Source: Flavobacteriales bacterium ALC-1 (GTDB taxonomy: Bacteria > Bacteroidota > Bacteroidia > Flavobacteriales > Flavobacteriaceae). Taken from it: a stretch of DNA of 64,000 bases. Both the position numbers and the translations under genes were made by a program. Of the stretch, positions 1 through 7,947 are shown in pieces. The stretch's first letter is position 1. Each line of letters begins with the position of its first letter. Below the pieces are notes generated by a model. That model did no database searches. It saw only the letters and a list, made by a program, of their open reading frames with translations, and was not told the origin of the DNA. The DNA is taken from contig ABHI01000002.1 in assembly GCA_000171875.1 (NCBI GenBank), forward strand, positions 930,001-994,000, in the 5' to 3' direction.

Positions 1-311
1 TTGATAAACTATTATCTAAAGATTCAGAGTTACATTTGTATCGTATAATTCAAGAAACATTAAGTAATATTGTAAAGCACTCTGAAGCTAAAGCGGTGAA
101 AATTAATATTGAAAGAACAGAAAATACGGTTGAGGTATTTATTAGTGATAATGGAAAAGGGTTTGATTTAAACTCAAAAAAGGACAGTATTACTCTAGGC
201 ATGAAAACTTTATTTGAGCGTGCTAAGATTATAAATACGAATATGGATTTAAAAAGTAGTTTAGGCAAAGGAACAGTAATCACATTAAGTATTCCTATTA
301 AACATGGGTAA
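1..311 (+). CDS. Sensor histidine kinase, C-terminal ATPase part (5' end outside window)
   Basis: This is the C-terminal catalytic end of a NarL/LuxR-partner (HisKA_3 class) sensor kinase, which would phosphorylate the response regulator encoded next to it. The reading frame is open from base 3, so the gene begins before the window; the TTG at 36 is only an internal Leu codon. Visible motifs are the N box (LYRIIQETLSNIVKHS), the G1 box (DNGKGFD) and the G2-like stretch SSLGKGT close to the end. The dimerisation, sensor and membrane parts are missing here. The stop overlaps the response regulator start by 8 bp, the usual arrangement for a translationally coupled two-component pair. Confidence 0.93.
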   Translation, partial: DKLLSKDSELHLYRIIQETLSNIVKHSEAKAVKINIERTENTVEVFISDNGKGFDLNSKKDSITLGMKTLFERAKIINTNMDLKSSLGKGTVITLSIPIKHG

Positions 312-948
312 AAATATAACTATAGTTACAGCAGATGATCATCCTATGCTTTTGAAAGGATTAAATGACGAATTAACATCCAATGGATATAATATTATTG
401 GTCAAGCCAATAATGGAATACAAGCTTTAGAGGTGATTCTAAAATTACAACCTCAAATAGCATTGTTAGATATTGATATGCCAATGCTTACAGGTTTTGA
501 AGTCATTAAAATGGCTAGAGAAAAAGGGTCTAAAACAAAATTCATCATACTATCCTTTCATAAAGAATCTTACTATATTGTACAAGCTAAAACATTTCAA
601 ATAGATGGTTACTTACTTAAAGAAGACTCTTTTTTCGAAATAGAACATTGTATAAAAGAAGTCATGGATGGTAATATCTATTTTAGTAAATCTATTGATG
701 AACAACCTCTAAACATTGCAACTGGAGAGCTTAAACGTTTAAAATTATTGACACTTTCTGAAACAAAAATATTAAAGCTTATTGCACAAGAGATTTCTAA
801 TCATGATATAGCCAATTCTCTTTCATTATCAATTAGAACGATTGAAAAACACCGTAGTAATATTATTAATAAGTTAGATCTTAAAAAGGAAAACAATGCC
901 TTAACAAATTGGGCTTTGGTGAATAGAAGTATTATTCTATCTCAATAA
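304..948 (+). CDS. NarL/LuxR-family response regulator
   Basis: This is the DNA-binding response regulator of the preceding kinase. The N-terminal receiver domain (about residues 5-122) has the acidic pair D11/D12, the phosphoacceptor D56 (ALLDIDMP), S84 and K106, so it looks fully functional. A LuxR-type helix-turn-helix follows (about residues 147-205, with the recognition region SLSIRTIEKHRSNI). The length of 214 aa is normal for the family. TACGTA-N4-TACGTA boxes lie 2 bp after its stop and before the three giant surface genes downstream. That makes these genes its most likely targets; this is inference, since no binding data exist here. Confidence 0.95.
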   Translation: MGKNITIVTADDHPMLLKGLNDELTSNGYNIIGQANNGIQALEVILKLQPQIALLDIDMPMLTGFEVIKMAREKGSKTKFIILSFHKESYYIVQAKTFQIDGYLLKEDSFFEIEHCIKEVMDGNIYFSKSIDEQPLNIATGELKRLKLLTLSETKILKLIAQEISNHDIANSLSLSIRTIEKHRSNIINKLDLKKENNALTNWALVNRSIILSQ

Positions 949-950
949 AA

Positions 951-966
951 TACGTATTAGTACGTA
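951..966 (+). promoter_or_regulatory. TACGTA-N4-TACGTA box upstream of the orphan receiver gene
   Basis: Two self-complementary TACGTA half-sites are separated by TTAG, which puts their centres 10 bp (one helical turn) apart. A further TACGT follows at 972-976. The same two-half-site arrangement begins the 76-bp modules at 1431, 7831 and 11183. The box is 48 bp before the TTG start of the next gene. Its role as a binding site for the LuxR-type regulator is inferred from recurrence and proximity. Confidence 0.6.
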
Positions 967-1014
967 TTTTATACGTGTTGGTGCTTATTTTAATTACCCA
1001 TAAGTGTTTATAAA

Positions 1015-1365
1015 TTGCGTTCTATTAATCCTAAAAGTTACTACTTGCAAATAATTATAGCACATAGAGATAAGCACTATACAAGTAAATTAAAAAAAGG
1101 GCTTTTTGAAAAAGGCTTTAAAGATATTCATACTTTTAATAATGGCTTTGCCGTTTTAGCTCACATTGTTACTTACCACAGTAAGCTTATTATAATTGAA
1201 GAGAATTTACCCGATTTAAATGCAAACGATATAAAAAGAGCGATGATTTTTAAGGGTATAAAATCTAAACTTGTTATTATAAAAAACACGCATGAAAAAC
1301 TTCAAGGAATTGAATATATATTTTCTCAATGCGATACAGTTTTAAAAAGACATCTCCACTCCTAA
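1015..1365 (+). CDS. Orphan receiver-like protein with Glu at the phosphoacceptor position
   Basis: This small protein (116 aa, TTG start) has the layout of a lone receiver domain and no output domain. Aligned by eye with the regulator at 304, the stretch IIIEENLPDLN matches ALLDIDMPMLT, so the phosphoacceptor Asp becomes E62. The acidic pair is degraded (AHRD in place of ADDH) and the conserved Ser becomes K90. The Lys near the end is kept (VLK, K111). The frame is closed 22 bp upstream (stop at 991-993) and has no ATG before the TTG. A Glu at this site often mimics phosphorylation, so the protein may act as a phosphorylation-independent modulator of the neighbouring two-component system; that role is inference. 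Confidence that it is a real gene is moderate to good. Confidence 0.75.
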   Translation: MRSINPKSYYLQIIIAHRDKHYTSKLKKGLFEKGFKDIHTFNNGFAVLAHIVTYHSKLIIIEENLPDLNANDIKRAMIFKGIKSKLVIIKNTHEKLQGIEYIFSQCDTVLKRHLHS

Positions 1366-1430
1366 AGCTTGATTTTAAGTTAATACTAAGCTGTTTTAAA
1401 TACTACATTTTATAAATAAACTTCAAATTA

Positions 1431-1506
1431 TACGTACCACTACGTAATATTTAAGAGTCAGTTCGTATTTCAAAAATCTATTGTCCAGACTAAATTGCAC
1501 ATGATT
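1431..1506 (+). promoter_or_regulatory. Shared 76-bp upstream module, copy 1
   Basis: The module begins TACGTA-CCAC-TACGTA and continues through a conserved block containing GAGTCAGTTCGTATTTCAAA to a conserved ATTGCACAT near its end. It matches the copies at 7831 and 11183 at most positions. It starts 92 bp before the ATG of the first giant gene. It probably combines an operator with the promoter or leader; the stretch TAAATTGC near its end could be a weak -7 element. Because such identity in otherwise fast-changing intergenic DNA implies selection or recent duplication, the three genes are likely co-regulated. Confidence 0.75.
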
Positions 1507-1522
1507 AAAAAAACTAACAATT

Positions 1523-4500
1523 ATGAAAACAAAAATCCCATTACTCAATCATCTAGGACTTCTTTTTTCGTTTTATAACAAACTTGAAAGTAAAAAGATG
1601 ATTTTCTTTTTAACCTTTATCATATATAGTTTTAGCCTCTCTTTAACGGCTCAAACTACTATTACAAGAGGAAATGGTTTGTTAGTAAATATTCCTGACA
1701 ACAACACTAGTGGGGCTACAGCTATAGTTCCTTTTAACGATATCCCAGCTAATGCCATTTTAACTAATATAGAGGTCTCATTAGGTATTAATCATGGACT
1801 TGCTGGAGATTTAAAAATGGAACTGGTGGCTCCAACAGGAAATACTATTGTTTTAGTAAATCGACCAGCACGCGTATTTCCTGATGAAACAGTATACGAT
1901 ACAAGTAACTTTAACAATAATTTTGAAATTAATTTTTCGGATGTCTATACCAATGATGCCAAACTTATGGGGTCAACGATATCATCAGGTGATGTTATAT
2001 GTGAAGACGATGGGATTTGTGATTATTATCCTAATGATGAAGCCTGTAGTCGAAAAACATTTGCCGATCTTACAAATGAAGTGAACGCAGGTGCTGGAGC
2101 ACAAGGAAATTGGAAAGTAATTGTATCTGATTTAGTTGGAGGTGATATAGGCAATTTTATAGTAAGTGGTATTAGTTTAACCTATATTGTAACTGAACAA
2201 ACCTCAATATCAAGAGGAAATGGCTTACTCGTAAATATTCCTGACAACAATGCATCTGGGGCAACAGCTACAGTGTCTTTTAATGATGTTCCCAATAGTG
2301 CTATATTAACTAATATAGGTGTGTCTTTAGGGGTTAATCATGTATGGTCTGGTGATTTAAAAATGAAATTGATAGCTCCTACCGGTGATGAAATTGTATT
2401 AGTAAATCGACCTGCACGTATATTTCCTGACGAAACGGTATACGTTGCAAGTGACTTAAATAGTAATTTTGAAATTAGTTTTTCTGATGCTTTTCTAAAT
2501 GACCCTAAACTCATGGGATCTACGTTGTTATCAAGTGATATTATTTGTAGAGATGATGGGATTTGTGACTACTATCCTAATGATGAAACCTGTAATCGAA
2601 AAACATTTTCCGATTTAATTAATGAAGTTAACAATGGTAGTGGAGCTCAAGGAAATTGGCAGGTAACTATATCTGATTTAAGTCAAAACAATATTGGTAA
2701 TTTTATAGTAAGCGCTATTAGTTTAAGCTATGTAGATTCTGCTTGTAATATTGACACTGATAATGATGGTATAGTAGATTGTGAGGACGATGAAGTAAAC
2801 TCACCGTGTCCTAATGATGTAGATGCAAATGGAGTATCAAATGACAGCGATAGTGATGGTGTACCTAATTGTTTAACAGGTTTTACACCTTTTATTACAC
2901 AATGGGCAGTTGAGGCTGATGGAACCATCGAAATACCGCTGAATTTAAACGAAACGTATAATTATACTGTAGATTGGGGTAATGGTGATTTTGAAGGTAA
3001 TATAACCGGCAATGTTACTCATACTTATGCTACTGCAGGCACAAAAACAGTAAAAATCTATGGAGATTTTCCAGCAATTGATTTTTCAAATTCTACTGAA
3101 GCAAACAGAAGCAAAATAGTAAATGTTACACAATGGGGAGATATAACATGGAAATCTATGGAAGGCGCTTTCTATTTGTGTGAAAATTTAGATGTTACAG
3201 CAAATGATGCGCCCAATCTTTCACAAGTAACAAGTACAAAAGAAATGTTTTCTGAATGTTCGTCATTAGTTGGTACCAGCGCATTTGATAATTGGGATGT
3301 GTCTAATGTTACGGATATGTTCAAAATGTTTTATTTAGCATCTAGTTTTAATCAAAATATAGGGAATTGGAATGTGTCTAATGTTCAAAATATGGGATGG
3401 ATGTTTAGAAATACGCCTTTTAATCAAGATATAGGAAATTGGAATGTATCTAGTGTTGAAAGTATGACTAGTATGTTTGAACGGTCTTCATTTAATCAAG
3501 ATATAGGGAATTGGAATATATCTGAAGTTTTAAATATGGATTTCATGTTTTTAGAAGCTGCCTCATTTGATCAAGATTTAGGAAATTGGGATATATCTAG
3601 TGTTGTAACCATGTTTGTAATGTTAGAAGATACAAATCTATCTACGCAAAATTATGACAATACGTTAATAGGTTGGGCAACAGATTCTAGTGGTTCAGTT
3701 GATGGAACTGATGATATTCCAACAGATATAACTCTTCATGCAAGCAGTACTTATTGTTTAAGCGAAGAAGCAAGAACTTTGTTAACAACATCTGTTCAAG
3801 ATAATGGTTATGGTTGGACAATTAATGATGATAATAAAGATCCTTTATGTGATTTTAATGATTTTACACCTTTTATTACACAATGGACCGTTGAGGCAGG
3901 TGGAACTATCGAAATACCAATAAACACAAACGAAACGTATAATTATACTGTAGATTGGGGAGATGGTACTGTTCAAGGTAATAGAACCGGCAATGTTACT
4001 CATACCTATAGTAATGCAGGCACCAAAACAGTAAAAATCTATGGAGATTTTCCAACAATTAATTTTTTAAATTCTACTGAAGCAAACAGAAACAAAATAG
4101 TAAATGTTACACAATGGGGAGATATAGCATGGAGCTCTATGCAAGGAGCTTTCTCAAGTTGTATTAATTTAGATGTTACAGCAGAAGATGTGCCTAATCT
4201 TTCAGAAGTAACAAGTACAAAAGAAATGTTTGCTCAATGTTCATTATTAATTGGTTCTAGTGCATTTAATAATTGGAATGTATCAAGTGTTACAGATATG
4301 GCTGGTATGTTTGGTAATAGCTCATTTAATCAAGATATAGGGAATTGGAATGTATCTGAAGTTTTAAAAATGGACTTCATGTTTTTTAATGTGCCATTTA
4401 ATCAAGACCTAGGAGATTGGGATATATCTAGTTTAGATAGTGCCTCTTTTATGTTTTTTGGGTCAGGATTATCAACAGAAAATTATGATGCATTACTAAT

Positions 4501-7500
4501 AGGTTGGAGTACCCAAAATGCAGGAGAAGCTACAATCCCTTCTGCTGTAGAATTTCGAGGTGGATTATATTATTGTTCAGGAGTATCTAGTAGGGCATTT
4601 TTAATAAATGATAAAAGTTGGAATATTAGTGGTGATAATCTAGATCCTTTATGTGGTTTTACACCTTTTATTACAAAATGGACCGTTGGTGCAGATGAAA
4701 GTATTGAAATACCAATAAACACAAACGAAACGTATAATTATCGTGTAGATTGGGGAGATGGTACTGTTCAAAGTAATATAACCGGCAATGTTACTCATAC
4801 TTATGCTACTGCAGGCACCAAAACAGTAAAAATCTATGGAGATTTTCCAGCAATTGATTTTTCAAATTCTACTGATGCAAACAAAAACAAAATAGTAGAG
4901 GTTACACAATGGGGAGATATTGCATGGGAATCTATGGTAGGAGCTTTCTTTGTTTGTACTAATTTAGATATTACAGCAGACGATGTGCCAGATCTTTCAC
5001 AGGTAACAAATACAACCCAAATGTTTATTGGATGTTCGTCATTAGTTGGTAATAGTGTATTTGATAATTGGAATGTATCTACTATTATAAATATGGCTGG
5101 TATGTTTGCTTCTAGCGGATTTAATCAAGATATAGGAAATTGGAATGTATCTAATGTTCTAAATATGCCCAATATGTTTACTAATACCCCTTTTAATCAA
5201 GATATCTCTTCTTGGAATGTAAGTAAGGTTATATATATGCAAAATATGTTTTTTGATGCTGCCTCATTTGATCAAGATCTAGGCAATTGGGATATATCTA
5301 GTGTTGTCAATATGAATTATATGTTTAGTGGAGCAAATCTATCTACAGAAAATTACGACAATACCTTAATAGGTTGGGCAACAGATTCTAGTGGTTCAGT
5401 TGATGGGACTGATGATATTCCAACAAATATACCTCTTCGTGCAAGCAGCACTTATTGTTTATCAGAAGAACAAAGACAAGAGTTAATAGACACCTATGGT
5501 TGGATAATTAATGATGATAATAAAGATCCTTTATGTGATTTTAATGATTTTTCACCTTTTATTACACAATGGACCGTTGGTGCTGGTGAAAGTATTGAAA
5601 TACCAATAAATTCTAACGAAACTTATAATTATACTATAGATTGGGGAGATGGTACTGTTCAAGGTAATAGAACCGGTAATGTTACTCATACCTATAGTGA
5701 TGCAGGCACCAAAACAGTAAAAATCTATGGGGATTTTCCAGCGATTGATTTTTCAAATTCTACTCAAGCAAACAGAAACAAACTATTAACTGTAGAGCAA
5801 TGGGGAGATGTGATATGGGCATCTATGGAGACGGCATTTAAAGATTGTTCAAATTTAAATATTACAAATGCAGGTATAGATACACCAAATCTTTCAGAAG
5901 TGACGATGTTAAGCGGTATGTTCAGAAATTGTTCGGCATTTAACTATAATATAGGCAATTGGGATGTATCTGGGGTTACAGATATGAGTTTTATGTTTTA
6001 TAATGCAGTATCTTTTAATCAAGATTTAGGGAGTTGGAATGTAGCTAATGTTGAAAATATGACTTTCATGTTTGCTTTTAACAGCGCATTTAATCAAGAT
6101 CTAGGCAATTGGAATGTATCTAAGGTTGAAAATATAGGAGGTATGTTTGCTTATAGCAGCGCATTTAATCAAGATATAAGCAATTGGGATGTAGCTGCTG
6201 TTACAAATATGACAGGTATGTTTCTTAATGCTGCCTCATTTGATCAAGATCTAGGCAATTGGGATATATCTAGTGTTGCCAATATGGGTTCTATGTTAGA
6301 AGGCGCAGCAAATCTATCTACACAAAATTACGACAACACCTTAATAGGTTGGGCAACTTTAGATCTTGGAGAAACTCAAATTCCAACAAATAAGACTTTT
6401 GATGCAAGCAGTACTTATTGTAATTCTGAAACAGAAAGACAAGAGTTAATAGACACCTATGGTTGGACAATTAATGATGATGATAGAGATCTTGAGTGTG
6501 TAGATGATTGTACAGATACAGATAATGATGGTATATGTGATGAGGATGATCAAGAAATCAACTCACCATGTCCACTAGATGTCGATGCTAACGGTGTCTC
6601 TAACGATGATGATGGAGATGGTATAGCAAACTGTGAGGATACTTGTGATAATACAGTAGATACCGATAACGATGGTATAGCAGATTGTGTAGATCAAGAG
6701 ATCAACTCACCATGTCCACTAGATGTCGATGCTAACGGTGTGTCTAACGATGCAGATGGCGATGGTATTGCAAACTGTGAAGATACTTGTGATAATACAG
6801 TAGATACCGATAACGATGGTATAGCAGATTGTGATGATCAAGAAATCAACTCACCATGTCCACTAGATGTCGATGCTAACGGTGTGTCTAACGATAATGA
6901 TGGTGATGGTATTGCAAACTGTGAGGATGATTGTGATAACAAGATAGATACTGATGGCGATGGTATAGCAGATTGTGATGACCAAGAAATCAACTCACCA
7001 TGTCCATTTGATGTAGACGCTAACGGTGTGTCTAACGATGATGATGGTGATGGTATAGCAAATTGCGAAGAAGATGTTTGTAGTGATCAAACGGCTAATT
7101 TCTATAACAATATGCTTATTACCCCGTATTATGTAGATGTAAGTTATTCTGTTTTACTTCTTCCAGAAAACTCTAGTGATATTTCATTTTCTATTTACAG
7201 TATAAACCAAAAGAAGACCAGAAATTGGAGAAGGAACTATATTGAAGAAGTATCTGTATACTATCAAGATGGAACAGGAACTTGGTATTGGTTTAACACC
7301 TATAAAGGAGATGAAGTGTCTTCAGCTTCTATATCTATTACAGGAGAAGTACGAGGTTTAATTGTATCACTACAAGATGGGGATTATAATGGTTATACAA
7401 CCTCCAATATGAGAATTAATTTCAGTGAAGTTACATATTGTGGTGATTCTAATAAATCATCTAGTTACCAAGGAGAAATGAATAATGATGATACTATAGT

Positions 7501-7765
7501 ACCTGAAGATATTATATCTCAAATAAATAACGTAGACTTAGATGGTATTAAGTTATATCCTAACCCAGCAAGTGATGTGGTTTACTTAAAAGGAGATGCG
7601 TCTAAGCTTACACGTATAGAAGTATTTAATATTAATGGTCAACGTGTGTTAGTACAAAAACATGCATTAGACAAAATAGATATAAGTTCTTTAGAATCGT
7701 CTGTGTATATAGTAAAACTATACACGGCTAACTCATCTAAAAATATAAGGTTGATTAAAAAATAA
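1523..7765 (+). CDS. Giant secreted BspA/DUF285-repeat protein with P-domains, calcium-type repeats and T9SS tail
   Basis: The 2080-aa protein starts with a signal peptide (hydrophobic run about residues 26-41, then TAQ). Two tandem proprotein-convertase-type P-domains follow (about 45-223 and 227-405) without any protease domain. Next come a thrombospondin-type-3-like Asp-rich stretch (411-453) and four modules (starting near 454, 781, 1046 and 1343). Each module pairs a PKD-like domain (VDWGDGT...THTY) with DUF285/BspA repeats of the form FNQDIGNWNVSNV, 17 repeats in all. Four to five Asp-rich repeats (about 1661-1850) and a C-terminal region follow. A type A T9SS sorting domain (about 2008-2080, KLYPNPASD...) ends the protein. 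It is most likely a surface adhesin anchored by T9SS. The ATG at 1523 was chosen because the module-to-start distance matches the third giant gene and both begin MKTK. Confidence 0.93.
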   Translation: MKTKIPLLNHLGLLFSFYNKLESKKMIFFLTFIIYSFSLSLTAQTTITRGNGLLVNIPDNNTSGATAIVPFNDIPANAILTNIEVSLGINHGLAGDLKMELVAPTGNTIVLVNRPARVFPDETVYDTSNFNNNFEINFSDVYTNDAKLMGSTISSGDVICEDDGICDYYPNDEACSRKTFADLTNEVNAGAGAQGNWKVIVSDLVGGDIGNFIVSGISLTYIVTEQTSISRGNGLLVNIPDNNASGATATVSFNDVPNSAILTNIGVSLGVNHVWSGDLKMKLIAPTGDEIVLVNRPARIFPDETVYVASDLNSNFEISFSDAFLNDPKLMGSTLLSSDIICRDDGICDYYPNDETCNRKTFSDLINEVNNGSGAQGNWQVTISDLSQNNIGNFIVSAISLSYVDSACNIDTDNDGIVDCEDDEVNSPCPNDVDANGVSNDSDSDGVPNCLTGFTPFITQWAVEADGTIEIPLNLNETYNYTVDWGNGDFEGNITGNVTHTYATAGTKTVKIYGDFPAIDFSNSTEANRSKIVNVTQWGDITWKSMEGAFYLCENLDVTANDAPNLSQVTSTKEMFSECSSLVGTSAFDNWDVSNVTDMFKMFYLASSFNQNIGNWNVSNVQNMGWMFRNTPFNQDIGNWNVSSVESMTSMFERSSFNQDIGNWNISEVLNMDFMFLEAASFDQDLGNWDISSVVTMFVMLEDTNLSTQNYDNTLIGWATDSSGSVDGTDDIPTDITLHASSTYCLSEEARTLLTTSVQDNGYGWTINDDNKDPLCDFNDFTPFITQWTVEAGGTIEIPINTNETYNYTVDWGDGTVQGNRTGNVTHTYSNAGTKTVKIYGDFPTINFLNSTEANRNKIVNVTQWGDIAWSSMQGAFSSCINLDVTAEDVPNLSEVTSTKEMFAQCSLLIGSSAFNNWNVSSVTDMAGMFGNSSFNQDIGNWNVSEVLKMDFMFFNVPFNQDLGDWDISSLDSASFMFFGSGLSTENYDALLIGWSTQNAGEATIPSAVEFRGGLYYCSGVSSRAFLINDKSWNISGDNLDPLCGFTPFITKWTVGADESIEIPINTNETYNYRVDWGDGTVQSNITGNVTHTYATAGTKTVKIYGDFPAIDFSNSTDANKNKIVEVTQWGDIAWESMVGAFFVCTNLDITADDVPDLSQVTNTTQMFIGCSSLVGNSVFDNWNVSTIINMAGMFASSGFNQDIGNWNVSNVLNMPNMFTNTPFNQDISSWNVSKVIYMQNMFFDAASFDQDLGNWDISSVVNMNYMFSGANLSTENYDNTLIGWATDSSGSVDGTDDIPTNIPLRASSTYCLSEEQRQELIDTYGWIINDDNKDPLCDFNDFSPFITQWTVGAGESIEIPINSNETYNYTIDWGDGTVQGNRTGNVTHTYSDAGTKTVKIYGDFPAIDFSNSTQANRNKLLTVEQWGDVIWASMETAFKDCSNLNITNAGIDTPNLSEVTMLSGMFRNCSAFNYNIGNWDVSGVTDMSFMFYNAVSFNQDLGSWNVANVENMTFMFAFNSAFNQDLGNWNVSKVENIGGMFAYSSAFNQDISNWDVAAVTNMTGMFLNAASFDQDLGNWDISSVANMGSMLEGAANLSTQNYDNTLIGWATLDLGETQIPTNKTFDASSTYCNSETERQELIDTYGWTINDDDRDLECVDDCTDTDNDGICDEDDQEINSPCPLDVDANGVSNDDDGDGIANCEDTCDNTVDTDNDGIADCVDQEINSPCPLDVDANGVSNDADGDGIANCEDTCDNTVDTDNDGIADCDDQEINSPCPLDVDANGVSNDNDGDGIANCEDDCDNKIDTDGDGIADCDDQEINSPCPFDVDANGVSNDDDGDGIANCEEDVCSDQTANFYNNMLITPYYVDVSYSVLLLPENSSDISFSIYSINQKKTRNWRRNYIEEVSVYYQDGTGTWYWFNTYKGDEVSSASISITGEVRGLIVSLQDGDYNGYTTSNMRINFSEVTYCGDSNKSSSYQGEMNNDDTIVPEDIISQINNVDLDGIKLYPNPASDVVYLKGDASKLTRIEVFNINGQRVLVQKHALDKIDISSLESSVYIVKLYTANSSKNIRLIKK
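2882..6485 (+). repeat. Four PKD-like + DUF285 modules within the first giant gene
   Basis: Four long direct repeats start near 2882, 3863, 4658 and 5549. Parts are almost identical in DNA: the segment from about 3001 to 3160 and the segment from about 4781 to 4940 differ at only a few positions. The PKD-like half is the most conserved, while the number of 25-residue DUF285 repeats varies (5, 3, 4, 5). This pattern suggests recent duplication or gene conversion. Confidence 0.85.
6504..7075 (+). repeat. Asp-rich, thrombospondin-type-3-like repeats
   Basis: About four units of roughly 47 codons contain the pattern DxDxDGIxDC...NSPCPLDVDANGVSND. They are highly similar in DNA, especially the run coding for SPCPLDVDANGVS. 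Such Asp-rich repeats usually bind calcium and stiffen the stalk of surface proteins. A single related unit also sits earlier in the gene at about 2755-2880. Confidence 0.8.
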
Positions 7766-7792
7766 TTATATCTATTTAGATTAGTAAATATT

Positions 7793-7829
7793 AAAACCTC
7801 CTTATCACATGATAAGGAGGTTTTTGTTT
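7793..7829 (+). terminator. Rho-independent terminator after the first giant gene
   Basis: A 15-bp perfect stem (AAAACCTCCTTATCA at 7793-7807 pairing with 7810-7824) with a two-base nominal loop is followed by a T run. The AACCTCCTTAT stem core is the same as in the terminator at 20476. Confidence 0.9.
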
Positions 7830-7830
7830 A

Positions 7831-7906
7831 TACGTACCACTACTTAGTATTTACGTGTCAGTTCGTATTTCAAAGGCCTGTTATTCAAACGATATTGCAC
7901 ATAATT
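7831..7906 (+). promoter_or_regulatory. Shared 76-bp upstream module, copy 2
   Basis: This is the second copy of the module at 1431 and 11183. It starts TACGTA-CCAC-TACTTA, so one half-site carries a single G-to-T change, and it is the most diverged copy. The block GTCAGTTCGTATTTCAAA is fully conserved. It begins 2 bp after the T run of the preceding terminator and 117 bp before the ATG of the second giant gene, about 25 bp further than in the other two copies. Confidence 0.72.
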
Positions 7907-7947
7907 CAAAACCTATAAAATCATCAGAATAAAATCCCAAATAAAAA

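Noticed and set aside
36-311. Complete 91-aa protein starting at 36
   Set aside because: The codon at 36 is a TTG in a frame that stays open to the window edge, and LYRIIQE is internal to the kinase fold; the gene is truncated, not short.
1660-2735. Subtilisin-type protease in the first giant protein suggested by P-domains
   Set aside because: Only the two P-domains are present; no catalytic Asp/His/Ser domain can be found in the 2080 residues.
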